This document shows positions 23,474 to 32,328 of a stretch of 51,118 nt of DNA, one piece after another. The position numbers and the translations under genes were made by a program. Numbering within the stretch: position 1 is the stretch's first letter; each line of letters starts with the position of its first letter. The stretch is from an uncultured Desulfobacterales bacterium (GTDB lineage: Bacteria; Desulfobacterota; Desulfobacteria; Desulfobacterales; JAHEIW01). The notes beneath the pieces were generated by a model. That model saw nothing but the letters and a program-made list of their open reading frames with translations. It was not told the DNA's origin and searched no databases. The DNA lies in assembly GCA_947259495.1 (NCBI GenBank), contig CAMYLV010000026.1:1-51118 (forward strand), in the 5' to 3' direction.

Positions 23474-24706
23474 TTATCCTTTCGGCGAGTTTTTGCGTTC
23501 GATTGTGTTTTTGCGAATTGTCTTTATTCTGTCGGCATTCTGATTATGGCCCTTTAATACAAACTCTGCAATGTCAAATATTTCCGCTTCGCTCGGTGAA
23601 CGGAAAATATATCTTTCAGTTCCCATGGCTTGCTGGAAAACAGGTGGGTTCAGATCATGCTCTACCAGACAATGCCCGAAGGCAGAGAGAATCTCATCAT
23701 GGCTGCGGGCATAGTGCTTTTCTTTGCGTCCGATATAGCAACAATAATATTTCTTTTGCGCCTCAACAGCCGCCTGGCCCCTGGCAATCATGCCGGCATA
23801 AACGCGGTACAAATCATCATCGACACTATAGTTCATCATATCCAGTATTGCCCCACCCGGCGGCCGGCAGTTAATTTCAACAGGCATATAGATTCCGCCG
23901 GTTTTGAAAAATTCGAAATGGAAAAATTTGCGCCGGATGTCAAATAGCGGTAAAAGCTTCCGACCGACTGTGCGCAGTTCATCTGGTATGTGACGGCTGA
24001 CATAAAAGAACGTGTCTTTTCCCAGAACGTATTCGAGAACACCATCTCCATAAACTAATGAATTCTCGAAGACAACATTGCCGCCGTAGTCGGTCAGCCC
24101 GTCATAAGTGACCATATCGCCTTCAATAAATTCTTCGATAAGATAATCCTCTTTGATTTGGGACAGGTGCGATTTGAGCTGGTTTTCAGTGTCAACCCTG
24201 TAAATACCGCCGGCGCCAACCCCTTCGTCCGGTTTTAATATCAGCGGGTATCCCAGTGTATTGGCCAGATCCATCGCCTGCTTGATATCCGCAATCCGCT
24301 CCCCCCTGGCGACCGGCAACCCCAGGTCCTTGAAAAGCTGCTTCATTCTGGACTTTTTCTTCAACCGCGGCAAATCCTGTTTTTTGATACCGTCAATGCC
24401 GTATATTTCATTGATGATTGCTTCCAGAGTTAGCCACTGCTCATTGTGAGATTCCACCAGATCAAAATTTCCCGCATACCCGGAAGCCTTCTTTTGCCTC
24501 AAAAGCTCATCCAGGGCGTGTTGCACAGCATCAACATTATTCAAATCCGCCCGGGCATACCAGGTTAAAGCTGATCGCAAGCTTTCAGGCATGAAATAAA
24601 AATCCGACTCTCCCAATCCCCAGACTCTAACACCCAGTAAATTCAGTTGCTCGATGAAATGAGCATAATTGGGAGGGAAATCGGGTGAAATATACAGAAA
24701 ATCCAT
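23474..24706 (-). CDS. ATP-grasp ligase, paralogue 1
   Basis: A 410-residue ATP-grasp protein with the same plan as its neighbour: LYISPDFPPNYAHFIEQL at the N-terminus, YPLILKPDEGVGAGGIYRV (ATP phosphate-binding), DYLIEEFIEGD hinge and HFEFF...VEINCRPPGG metal site, then a C-terminal domain containing the YCCYIGRKEKHYARS stretch mirrored by YHCCYASRKFKQRYAHS in the paralogue. A basic tail (KTIRKNTIERKN) closes it. AGGTGA precedes the ATG. It is the first gene of a three-gene minus-strand set (73 bp, then 121 bp gaps). Carboxylate-amine ligase activity is inferred from the fold; the double copy suggests two successive couplings. Confidence 0.86.
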   Translation of the reverse strand: MDFLYISPDFPPNYAHFIEQLNLLGVRVWGLGESDFYFMPESLRSALTWYARADLNNVDAVQHALDELLRQKKASGYAGNFDLVESHNEQWLTLEAIINEIYGIDGIKKQDLPRLKKKSRMKQLFKDLGLPVARGERIADIKQAMDLANTLGYPLILKPDEGVGAGGIYRVDTENQLKSHLSQIKEDYLIEEFIEGDMVTYDGLTDYGGNVVFENSLVYGDGVLEYVLGKDTFFYVSRHIPDELRTVGRKLLPLFDIRRKFFHFEFFKTGGIYMPVEINCRPPGGAILDMMNYSVDDDLYRVYAGMIARGQAAVEAQKKYYCCYIGRKEKHYARSHDEILSAFGHCLVEHDLNPPVFQQAMGTERYIFRSPSEAEIFDIAEFVLKGHNQNADRIKTIRKNTIERKNSPKG

Positions 24707-25195
24707 CTGTCACCTGACCGGCACAATGAATGATTGATCTGCTTACCACACTCTAACCTACCTTCATCTTAGTGTCGGGTTTGAGTTCAATTAAAGTAAG
24801 GACACTATCCCATAAGTAAATAACGCTTAACTGAAAGATTTTGCACCTCAAAAATGCAATTTGACATAAGCACGGTTAACCAAGATGCTGAAATCAAATC
24901 AGTCAAGGGTCGCTCAAAATGGAAAAAGGAGATCGGTTTCGTTTTTAATCCAACCGTAAATATAGAACGGCCATCCTAGTTTTACACAAGGCCTCTCTGC
25001 GCTGAACGCGTGACGATACGCGCATATCTCGCAGCTGTTTCTATCCGCTGCCCGAAATAACAACCTGAATTTAATAATCAAAACTTAATCCACCTTAAAG
25101 TATGCCCGTATTTATGCCGATATATACGTTAAACAGGTTTAATATGTTTTACCTTAGGCATGAGCAATCGCAAATACCGCAAAAGAGATCTGCAA
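24707..25195. other. Intergenic region between divergent genes
   Basis: No gene seen. It must hold the promoters of the ATP-grasp cassette (leftward) and the secreted-protein gene (rightward). No clear operator or riboswitch noticed. Confidence 0.5.
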
Positions 25196-25762
25196 ATGAA
25201 AAAAATAATTCTTTTAATTACACTAATTATTGGTTTAAGCAGTCCACCCCTCGCAGCTGATGAGGTCAAAATGGCTGTTGATCAAGCAACTAATAAATTG
25301 CAAAAAGAGCAAATTGATGTCCATTTAGAAAAATATGGTGTCAGGCATATTTCGGAAAACGGCAGTCAAAAATCAGTAGGGTTATATAAAATAATTATCG
25401 GTGACCCGCAAAAATTGGAGAATGCCATGAGTTTAAACAAGTCACATGGCTTTGACGGGTGGATATTTACAAAACATCAAGACAAAAGGGACGATTGGCA
25501 GAAAATTAGGGTACACAGACCGGTAAGGCACAAAAAGGGCTGGAAAAAGTCACGTATTGTAAAGAAAAATATGCTGCCTTATCCATTTAACACAATGACT
25601 CATGATCTTCTGAATAAAATACATTTTTTCAATGTCTACCCGGATAACAATGATGTCGCTGTGGTTTATATTGTTGAAGGTACGGGATTTTCAGATTGTC
25701 AAAAGATCTTTGATTATATTTGCAAAAAAAAGAAACAACCCCAAAAAACGGCTGGAATATGA
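25196..25762 (+). CDS. Exported protein of unknown function
   Basis: 188 residues. The first 22 (MKKIILLITLIIGLSSPPLAAD) form a typical Sec signal with an AxA-like cleavage site. The mature part is Lys-rich and basic with repeated strand-like segments (VGLYKIIIGDPQKLENAMSL..., VAVVYIVEGTGFSDC) and one Cys near the C-terminus. It resembles no family I can name. Start chosen at the internal ATG (25196) since it begins the signal peptide and AGAGA lies upstream; the longer frame from 25160 adds 12 basic residues. Monocistronic. Confidence 0.65.
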   Translation: MKKIILLITLIIGLSSPPLAADEVKMAVDQATNKLQKEQIDVHLEKYGVRHISENGSQKSVGLYKIIIGDPQKLENAMSLNKSHGFDGWIFTKHQDKRDDWQKIRVHRPVRHKKGWKKSRIVKKNMLPYPFNTMTHDLLNKIHFFNVYPDNNDVAVVYIVEGTGFSDCQKIFDYICKKKKQPQKTAGI

Positions 25763-25898
25763 GCGTTTATCTGGCTCACAAAGATAAATTTCGTTAAATT
25801 GTCGAGCGTTTAAATACCGACTTACCCATTCCGAAACTTTGACCAACGTCAGGTCACATACGTCCATTCACACTTAAATTGCCCCTTGCGCAGATGTT

Positions 25899-26957
25899 TC
25901 ATTCGTCCGAATCAGGGCCATCGGGCAGCGGCCCGAGCATACATTCTCGGTACAGTTTTTTTTGTGAGTTTTGGTTACCAATAATCGGATGAAGATCCAG
26001 ATTGGGCGAATATTCGCTGGCGGGCACCGTTCGACCCAGGGCCTCAGCCATTGCCCGAACATGATGGGGTCCGGCACCGCAGCAGATGCCGATATAGTTG
26101 ATGCCCATATCGCGGGCACGCATCGTGAACTCGGCCATCTCATAGCGCGTCAGCACGAACGGGTCCAGTGCCACCGGAAAGGCATTTTTGCCGTCAGACA
26201 GCCGTAAATCAAAAAAGCTTGGGCTTTGATTGCCTGTGCGGTAGGGAACCGGCAGGGCAGCGACATGGCCGCTGACTTTTTGCCTTATCTCCGCTAAGAT
26301 CGGCAGCATGGTCTGAGGACCGCGCCCGCAGTTCAGTCCCACCACATCGGCGCCGTTTTCTTCTAGAATTTTGCAAGCGTCCGCCCATACGTACCCATCG
26401 CAGCTTTTAGCGGTGGCAGGGGTAAATGTTATCACCGCCGGAAGGCCGGCCTTTTTAATGACCTCCAATGCGATTAAGGCTTCACCCAGGTGACTGAAGG
26501 TTTCAGCTACAATAAAATCAACTCCTCCTGAAACGGCCCATTGCACCTGTTCGGTAAAGATCGCTCTGACAATTTGTTCAGACGCTTCTATGCGACTGGT
26601 ATCATACTCCCATGTATTGCAAATGTTTCCGGCCGTAAGGCACCCATTTGAGTCCGCCACGTTTTTTGCCAGCTCGACAGCCCTCAGATTCAAGGCCTCG
26701 AGCTGATCTTCCAATCCCACAGATTTCATTTTTGAACGGTGACCGTAGTACGTGAAAGCGACGACAACATCAGTTCCCATTCGTAAAAACTCCAGGTGCA
26801 GTTCCTTGACTGCGTCTGGAAATTTTAAAACGGCTTCAGGTACAAACGGCCCGGCTTTAAGGTAGCCTCTTCTTTCGAGTTCAAAAAGATAGCCTTCGGC
26901 AACAAGGACAACGTCTTTTTTTAGTTTATCAGACAGGTTTTCTTTTTTAGGTGTCAT
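25899..26957 (-). CDS. Homocysteine S-methyltransferase family protein (BHMT-like)
   Basis: A 352-residue zinc methyltransferase of the betaine-homocysteine/Pfam S-methyl_trans type. The three zinc ligands are visible: C210 in GLNCGRGP and C292/C293 in GICCGAGP; the barrel's first strand and MGTDVVVAFTYYGHRSKM match the homocysteine-binding region. It would transfer a methyl group from betaine, dimethylsulfoniopropionate or a similar donor to homocysteine, giving methionine. There is no cobalamin domain, so it is not MetH. AAGGAATGACGA lies before the ATG. Monocistronic. Confidence 0.87.
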   Translation of the reverse strand: MTPKKENLSDKLKKDVVLVAEGYLFELERRGYLKAGPFVPEAVLKFPDAVKELHLEFLRMGTDVVVAFTYYGHRSKMKSVGLEDQLEALNLRAVELAKNVADSNGCLTAGNICNTWEYDTSRIEASEQIVRAIFTEQVQWAVSGGVDFIVAETFSHLGEALIALEVIKKAGLPAVITFTPATAKSCDGYVWADACKILEENGADVVGLNCGRGPQTMLPILAEIRQKVSGHVAALPVPYRTGNQSPSFFDLRLSDGKNAFPVALDPFVLTRYEMAEFTMRARDMGINYIGICCGAGPHHVRAMAEALGRTVPASEYSPNLDLHPIIGNQNSQKKLYRECMLGPLPDGPDSDE

Positions 26958-27107
26958 TCGTCATTCCTTATATTGGTTTAGCATAAATTTGTTCAGACAA
27001 CAGTGAGCATAAGTGGTGGCGGTCAGGTCAGGCAAATCCTAATTTAGATTATAGTGTAATCATTTTCGTCTGACGGCAACTGACGTTTCCCGTTTTTCCT
27101 GTTGGTT

Positions 27108-27210
27108 TATAGTGGTTATCAAAAAAACGTTCCGATATTTAAACGTTTTTTTCTACAACCACTTATGTCCCACTTCCGTATATCTGAACACTATTATGGA
27201 GAACGGTGTA
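27108..27210. repeat. Palindromic miniature repeat M1, single copy
   Basis: A ~103-bp unit starting TATAGTGGTTATC with a near-perfect palindrome (GTGGTT...AAAAAAACGTT / AACGTTTTTTT...AACCAC) and ending in GGAGAACGGTGTA. The same family occurs as a nested pair at 50647-50848. Its right end overlaps the 3' end of the selenothioredoxin gene and provides that gene's last codons and stop. Confidence 0.75.
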
Positions 27211-27874
27211 ACAGCGAATTCTTTTGTGAAAGCAACGTTTCGATCAGTGCAACTGCCGGTTTCACATCAATGTGGAAATTATTATAAACGACTCTTCCTG
27301 ACGTATCGATGATGACGGTCCAGGGAGTGCCACCTGAGCGGTAGTTTCGCATGATCGCCGGTACGTCATGCGTCTGATGATTTCCGGCCGCATGCGCCAT
27401 GGGAATCTTCAGTTCATATTTTAGCTGGTTTTTGCGAAGTTTGTCTTCGGTATTGATACGGTAACCTTCAAATACGGTTTGAATCCCCACAAACACAACA
27501 TCATCGACATCTTCAAATGTCTGCGTGAGCTTCTTGAGGGTTGGAAACCCAACCCTTTGACAGCCCGGTCACCAGTCCTGAAAAAAATAAAGATAAACGA
27601 TCTTGCCACGGTAGTCGCTGAGCCTGATTGAGTCGGTCTTTTTGCCATTGCCATCAATCCAGTTGGAAAGATTCAGCTCCGGAGCCATCTGACCCAGTAT
27701 GCCGTATGGGGTGCCGGCCGATGCGGTTGGCATTTTAAAAGGGGTATTTAAATTAAAAAAGCCAACGAACAAAAACAATATCACGCCCGCCAGGAGTAGG
27801 GCTGTAAAAATTGCATATCGAGCTGTGATTGGCTTATTCAGTATCATTGGATGCGCCTCAGCTTTTTCAGTCAA
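27194..27874 (-). CDS. Membrane-anchored selenocysteine thioredoxin-like (TlpA-type) protein
   Basis: A 226-residue protein read through one in-frame UGA (27569-27571, codon 102). Residues about 19-42 form an N-terminal membrane anchor. The thioredoxin-fold domain then runs MAPELNLSNWIDGN..., YLYFFQDW-UGA-PGCQRVGFPTLKKL, and, in the same frame beyond the UGA, VVFVGIQTVFEGY and GGTPWTVIIDTSGRVVYN with the cis-Pro loop (GTPW). Homologues have WCPGC at the UGA position, so U-P-G-C replaces the catalytic C-P-G-C. An 8-bp perfect hairpin starts 15 bases after the UGA start (27537-27556). The start codon is a TTG at 27874; an ATG nine codons later, with GAGG upstream, is equally likely. The final five codons come from the M1 repeat. 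Confidence 0.88.
27537..27556 (-). promoter_or_regulatory. Candidate bacterial SECIS hairpin of the selenothioredoxin
   Basis: AGGGTTGG-GTTT-CCAACCCT: a perfect 8-bp stem with a four-base loop that starts with GU, typical of SelB-binding loops. The loop starts at base 24 counting the U of UGA as 1, exactly the same position as in the peroxiredoxin gene. Confidence 0.8.
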
Positions 27875-27962
27875 ACCACATGTCTGCGCACATCATCAGG
27901 TTTTCACACGCTATTATCGCAGAAGACTGGCGGCTCTAAAGTAGGAAAAAAGGGCCTGTGCA

Positions 27963-28445
27963 TCATTTCAAGCCCGTTGCGGTCTTCATATTGGTAAGGT
28001 GCTCGGTTCCCGAAAGAATGATGATGTTTTCAATGAATTGCTGCGCGCTGATCGGCCCGCCAGCCACGGCAAGGTTTGCCGTACGGTCTAAATCCGCATC
28101 ATCCAGACCGTTAATATATTCAGCAACTGCTGACCCTTTTTCTCGTAAAATTCCGAGCACCTCCTCTTTGGTGCAATTCGCATGTTTTTGGGAGTGTTGT
28201 TCATTTCCCCGGTCAATGGCTTCATCGGTAAGCTCCGGCAATGGCTTGCCATCAACAATCATTCTCGCCAGACTATAGGCGCTGTAATGGCCTGCAGCAA
28301 TATGGCGCGCAACGACACCCACCGGCCAACGTTCACCCGGGCAGATTTTTACCCAATTTTCATCAGCGCATTTTTCAACAAACGCAATCATTTCATTATT
28401 GAAACCAGTGAAACGTTCGGATAGTGATTTGGCACGTTGACTCAT
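27963..28445 (-). CDS. DinB-fold protein
   Basis: A 160-residue four-helix-bundle protein of the DinB/YfiT superfamily, metal-dependent proteins of various thiol-transfer or unknown functions. The helix-1 start FTGFNNEMIAFVEKC, GERWPVGVVARHIAAGHYS with the conserved metal-site His and the C-terminal TEHLTNMK (His in the last helix) match the family. The ATG at 28445 is chosen over the upstream one since GGAGGTCAACG precedes it. The short stem GGGC...GCCC with six T after its end may act as a weak terminator (27945-27978). Partner thiol unknown. Confidence 0.8.
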   Translation of the reverse strand: MSQRAKSLSERFTGFNNEMIAFVEKCADENWVKICPGERWPVGVVARHIAAGHYSAYSLARMIVDGKPLPELTDEAIDRGNEQHSQKHANCTKEEVLGILREKGSAVAEYINGLDDADLDRTANLAVAGGPISAQQFIENIIILSGTEHLTNMKTATGLK

Positions 28446-28463
28446 CGTTGACCTCCTTTGCAA

Positions 28464-28954
28464 ACCAGATAAAGGAAAACTGCTTTAAAACAAGCAGTAT
28501 GTAAAGTATAAGCCTTTCTCTTTTGTCGTCAATCAACAAACTATCTGATCCGCCTGCGTGTGGGTTGGAATAGTTTGTAGTAAATGAATCATTTTCAATC
28601 AATTAAATGCAGGCCAAGAATTGAAGATCATATGATTCGCTGTGCGATTATTTAAAGTTATTTCAGTATGATGTGTATTATTTCTTGCACATATCATTGT
28701 ACAAAATCGTAACTTTTTTGCTTCTTAATAAAGTAAAATACACCCCATTTATTTCTGTATCACCACCACGCCTCATCAATAGGGCATTTAGCCAGGCCGG
28801 CCGGTATCGGCAAATTCAAGGCGCAATTTTTGCACTGCTCACTGCTTATTGAGGCGCCGATGGCCCGTGAATGCCAATCTCAAAAACACATTCACCTGCA
28901 CGAAATCGGCCGGATAGCCCTCCAGAAAATCCCATCGATTGGCCAAGCGGAAAA
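28464..28954. other. Intergenic region between divergent genes
   Basis: No gene; AT-rich in the middle. Promoters of the DinB-fold gene and the gene at 28955 should lie here, but nothing specific is recognised. Confidence 0.5.
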
Positions 28955-29395
28955 ATGAAAATAAAGAATCTCCAATATGTTGCTTCAGTCTGCACTCTGA
29001 TGATCGGAATCGGGATTCTCGGATTAGTCGAGATACGCACCAAGCCCGAGGTACCACGCCACGACCGGCAACATCAAATAGTGCAGCCGGATAGCGAACG
29101 ATCCGTTTCCATTTCAAAAGGCACCAGCCTGGCCCTGCTGGCTATGGGGATCATTGGTGTGTTGTGTGTCCGTCACAAAAATAAAGCCCCAAAAAAACCT
29201 GCTCAGCATAGGGCGCCACAAACCGCATCTGAAGATCGTGATAAAGTATTTATTGATCTCAATAAGCAATATCTGAATTTGCAATATAAAATAACCCAGC
29301 ACAAATTTTCGGGCGACACGCTGCCGGACTGTCTACTAAGGGAGATTTCCGACATCGAACGCAAGCTCCGCCTGATTTCCAGAGCACTCGAATAA
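28955..29395 (+). CDS. Small membrane protein of unknown function
   Basis: 146 residues with two predicted membrane helices (about 8-25 and 57-73) enclosing a short loop, and a hydrophilic C-terminal part with a coiled-coil-like end (LLREISDIERKLRLISRALE). Not recognised. Start set at the ATG 28955 because GCGGAA lies before it and the longer frame adds 28 unlikely Pro-rich residues. It converges with the DUF294 gene ending at 29503. Confidence 0.6.
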   Translation: MKIKNLQYVASVCTLMIGIGILGLVEIRTKPEVPRHDRQHQIVQPDSERSVSISKGTSLALLAMGIIGVLCVRHKNKAPKKPAQHRAPQTASEDRDKVFIDLNKQYLNLQYKITQHKFSGDTLPDCLLREISDIERKLRLISRALE

Positions 29396-29502
29396 TTTTT
29401 GGAACGGTGAGTTTTATGTGACCATGTAAAGGGAAATAACGCGGCGGCAATTGCCCAACCGGTCGTCATCTCGCGCGGCCCACAAATAGCTTCTGAAGGT
29501 TC

Positions 29503-31833
29503 TTAAATCATCCCGGTGAAATCAAAACTGAGTTTGCCCTGGAATTTTTCGACGCGCTTGAAGATTTCCTTCAGCATGGTCTGCTCGATGCGTGACAGTT
29601 TTTTGGGGTTGATGTAATTATTCGGTGCTGCGTTTTCTTCGACCATCGCTTTTACCTGGCGCGCCAATCGTTGCTGCATCATATAGCTGTATGCCGTCCC
29701 CAGCTCATTGTGCTCCGCCGGGCTGATCTTTTTAATGGCCAGCAGTTGATTCAACCGCTCCAGCGTATTGGTCTGGTCAATTTGATTGTTGAGCGCATAG
29801 ATTCTGGCGTAATCCACAATCGGCTGCATGGCGGCCTTGATGTCAAAAGCATCCCGGTGCTCGCCTTCAGATTCCACCACGAAGTTACGGAAAAATCCGA
29901 TCGGCGGCGTGAAATACATTGCATTTTCCGCCATATGGCGAAAAAATCCCGGCCAACCCGCCAGCTCTTTAAACAGATATTGGCGCAGATCGACGATCAG
30001 CTCTTCGGCACCGTATCCCGCCCTGAAATCAAAGAAAATACTGGCCCGCAGCAACGCTTCCGGCTCCGCCGTGTGAATCCAGCGCCTGAAATAGCTTTTC
30101 CAGGTGGATAATGGCTGGCACCAGTTGGCATTTTTTGCCATAATCCCGCCTTTGCAAAGGGCGTAACCGGCCTCATCCAACCAGTTGCAGACCCGCTCGC
30201 TGAATTTTAGAAAATATTGGGTCACTTTCTTAAGCGAACCGGAAGGCACATCTTCAAATACAATGGCGTTGTCCTGGTCGGTCTTAAGGGTCTGCTCCTT
30301 TCGGCCTTCACTGCCCAGTATCATAAATACAAAGTTGACCGGGGGCGGCCCGAATTCGTCGAGGGCAAATCCGATGATTTTTCGCAGGATCGTATCTGAA
30401 ACCGTTGTTAACAGGCCGGTCACATTACGGGCTTTGGAGCCGGAATTGATCAGTGTTTCAATCAACCGCGGGACCTGCTGCCGAACCTGCACAATCTGGT
30501 TGATAAACTTGGCCTGAATAATCTCGCGAACGATAAATAATGGGGACTGCCCCTGGGCCCGCAATAAATCCCTGTTGGTGATGACGCCAATGACTTTATC
30601 CTCATCGTTGGTGACCGCAAGGTGTTTGATATTTTTTTGCATCATTTCCATCAAGGCCTCAAACAGGAGAGCTTTTTTGGAAATCATGCTCAAGGGCGAC
30701 GACATGATATCGGAAACCGGTTTTAAGATATCATATCCGGCAGCCGTCACTTTTTTTCTTAAATCATTGTCGGTCACCACACCGACAAATTTTCCTCTGG
30801 GTTCGCGCACAAAAATGGAACTCGTGTTGTGCTCGCTCATCACCGCCGCGGCTGCCTGGATCGGCATGTTCTGATCGCAAAAAACCAGATCTTTGTTGTA
30901 TGTGCTTTCAACCGGGCGGTTAAAAAACTCGGTCGTCTGTTCGCCCGGTTTGCGATTGCGGGCAATGATTTCGGCATAGGAGCGATCCAGCATCCGTTTG
31001 CCGAAGGTGTCGGTGAAAAAGTCTGAAAAGGCGCCATGTTTTTGGCAGGCTTCTAAAAACAGCTCCTTGGGTAAAATATAGAAATAGGTGTCCTCGCTCA
31101 CCCTCAGGGTGCGAATGGCGATTCCAGCGTTGACCAGCATGGAAATACCACCGTACATATCCCCTTCGCCGAGCAGCCCGCGCAGGGTTTTTACATCATT
31201 TTCCTCAAAATAGCGCTCGGCTGCCCCTTTTTGGATGATATACAAATAATCGATTTTGGAGCGCCCCTGGGCAAACAGGATGGTATCTTTGGGATAGTTG
31301 ATAATGGAGACCGCAGCAGACATTTTTTCCAGATCCTCTTCAGGAAGAAACGAAAACGGGGCCAGCCCGTGCAGAAAATGAAGCCCCTGACCGGCGGCAA
31401 CCACCGAGGCATAGGATTTATTCATCATGCGTTTGCGGAACATCTCGGCGAAATACTCGTAAAAACCTGCATGCCGGGTGGCAACATCCAGAAACACGTT
31501 CTCCGGCAGCACGTATAAAGTGGCATCCTCAACGACTTTGACCGAGCGAACCGAAATACCGGCATTCATTAATATCGAAATGCCCCCGAAAACTTCGCCC
31601 TGTTTGACAATGCCGCTCATTTCCTTTTCGCCGTCGGACTCATAAAAAAGCTCCAATATGCCGTCTTTTACAATATAGACGTACTCCAGTTTCGTTCGGC
31701 CCTGAACAGACAGGTCGTGCCCACTGGCATAGTTCTCAATGGAAAGCGATGCAGCGATTCGCCTGCGTTCAGATTGCGGCAGTTTTGAAAACGGGGCCTG
31801 CTCTGATATAAATGTAAGTACCGGTACTGACAT
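29503..31833 (-). CDS. cNMP-binding / CBS / DUF294 nucleotidyltransferase-like signalling protein
   Basis: A 776-residue cytoplasmic regulator. From the N-terminus: two cyclic-nucleotide-binding (Crp-like) domains (about 10-125 and 145-265, each with a GEVFGGIS or GDMYGGIS loop), a pair of CBS domains (about 315-440), a DUF294 nucleotidyltransferase-like domain (about 460-600, with LGSEGRKEQTLKTDQDNAIVF, the G-S and DxD of the fold) and DUF294_C. The doubled cNMP domain is unusual for the family, which mostly has one. Genes of this family recur beside acetate symporter/acetyl-CoA synthetase sets and are thought to sense nucleotides and control them; here it lies divergent from the symporter-kinase. 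GGAGA precedes the ATG at 31833. Confidence 0.9.
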   Translation of the reverse strand: MSVPVLTFISEQAPFSKLPQSERRRIAASLSIENYASGHDLSVQGRTKLEYVYIVKDGILELFYESDGEKEMSGIVKQGEVFGGISILMNAGISVRSVKVVEDATLYVLPENVFLDVATRHAGFYEYFAEMFRKRMMNKSYASVVAAGQGLHFLHGLAPFSFLPEEDLEKMSAAVSIINYPKDTILFAQGRSKIDYLYIIQKGAAERYFEENDVKTLRGLLGEGDMYGGISMLVNAGIAIRTLRVSEDTYFYILPKELFLEACQKHGAFSDFFTDTFGKRMLDRSYAEIIARNRKPGEQTTEFFNRPVESTYNKDLVFCDQNMPIQAAAAVMSEHNTSSIFVREPRGKFVGVVTDNDLRKKVTAAGYDILKPVSDIMSSPLSMISKKALLFEALMEMMQKNIKHLAVTNDEDKVIGVITNRDLLRAQGQSPLFIVREIIQAKFINQIVQVRQQVPRLIETLINSGSKARNVTGLLTTVSDTILRKIIGFALDEFGPPPVNFVFMILGSEGRKEQTLKTDQDNAIVFEDVPSGSLKKVTQYFLKFSERVCNWLDEAGYALCKGGIMAKNANWCQPLSTWKSYFRRWIHTAEPEALLRASIFFDFRAGYGAEELIVDLRQYLFKELAGWPGFFRHMAENAMYFTPPIGFFRNFVVESEGEHRDAFDIKAAMQPIVDYARIYALNNQIDQTNTLERLNQLLAIKKISPAEHNELGTAYSYMMQQRLARQVKAMVEENAAPNNYINPKKLSRIEQTMLKEIFKRVEKFQGKLSFDFTGMI

Positions 31834-32091
31834 AGATTCTCCTGATTCATGCAGACAAACGATGCGCAAAGCTTAACGCATGCCATCGCTGCACGTGAAA
31901 ACGAAAAAAACGCAATCGTCGCTACTACCGTAGCATAACTTGCGCCAGGTGCCAATTCGAATAGCGCTTTGCAGAAGTCAGCGACACGATAGCCTCAAGG
32001 CGCATTTGACACTGCGATCCAATTAATTTATAGTGGCATGCTACGAAATAATGACCCATTCCTTTCTTTGCGGGTTAACCGAAGGTGAGCA

Positions 32092-32325
32092 GTGACTCCC
32101 AGGGCTAGAAAAAATAAACGTTTGGTCGGTTTATTTCTGCTGGGTTGCGTTTTATTCAATTACCCGCTGCTGTCATTGTTTAATCTCAAAACCAGCATAT
32201 TCGGTATGCCCCTGCTGTTTTTATATATCTTCACCGCCTGGGTGTTCTTAATTCTGCTGGCGGCATTGGCAACCAAAACCAGCAGGCGACCCCCTCCAAA
32301 ATCCGTCAACAGAACTGGGCCATAG
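32092..32325 (+). CDS. Small two-helix membrane protein upstream of the symporter-kinase
   Basis: 77 residues with two membrane helices (RLVGLFLLGCVLFNYPLLSLF and PLLFLYIFTAWVFLILLAAL) and a basic tail. Probably starts at GTG 32092 with GAAGGTGAG ahead. Only three bases separate its stop from the start of the symporter-kinase, so the two are translationally coupled. Small proteins in this position commonly precede sodium:solute symporter genes and are presumed partner subunits. Confidence 0.78.
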   Translation: MTPRARKNKRLVGLFLLGCVLFNYPLLSLFNLKTSIFGMPLLFLYIFTAWVFLILLAALATKTSRRPPPKSVNRTGP

Positions 32326-32328
32326 CAG

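Noticed and set aside
26958-27107. Possible SAM riboswitch before the BHMT-like gene
   Set aside because: No SAM-I-type conserved core or terminator/antiterminator pair could be recognised.
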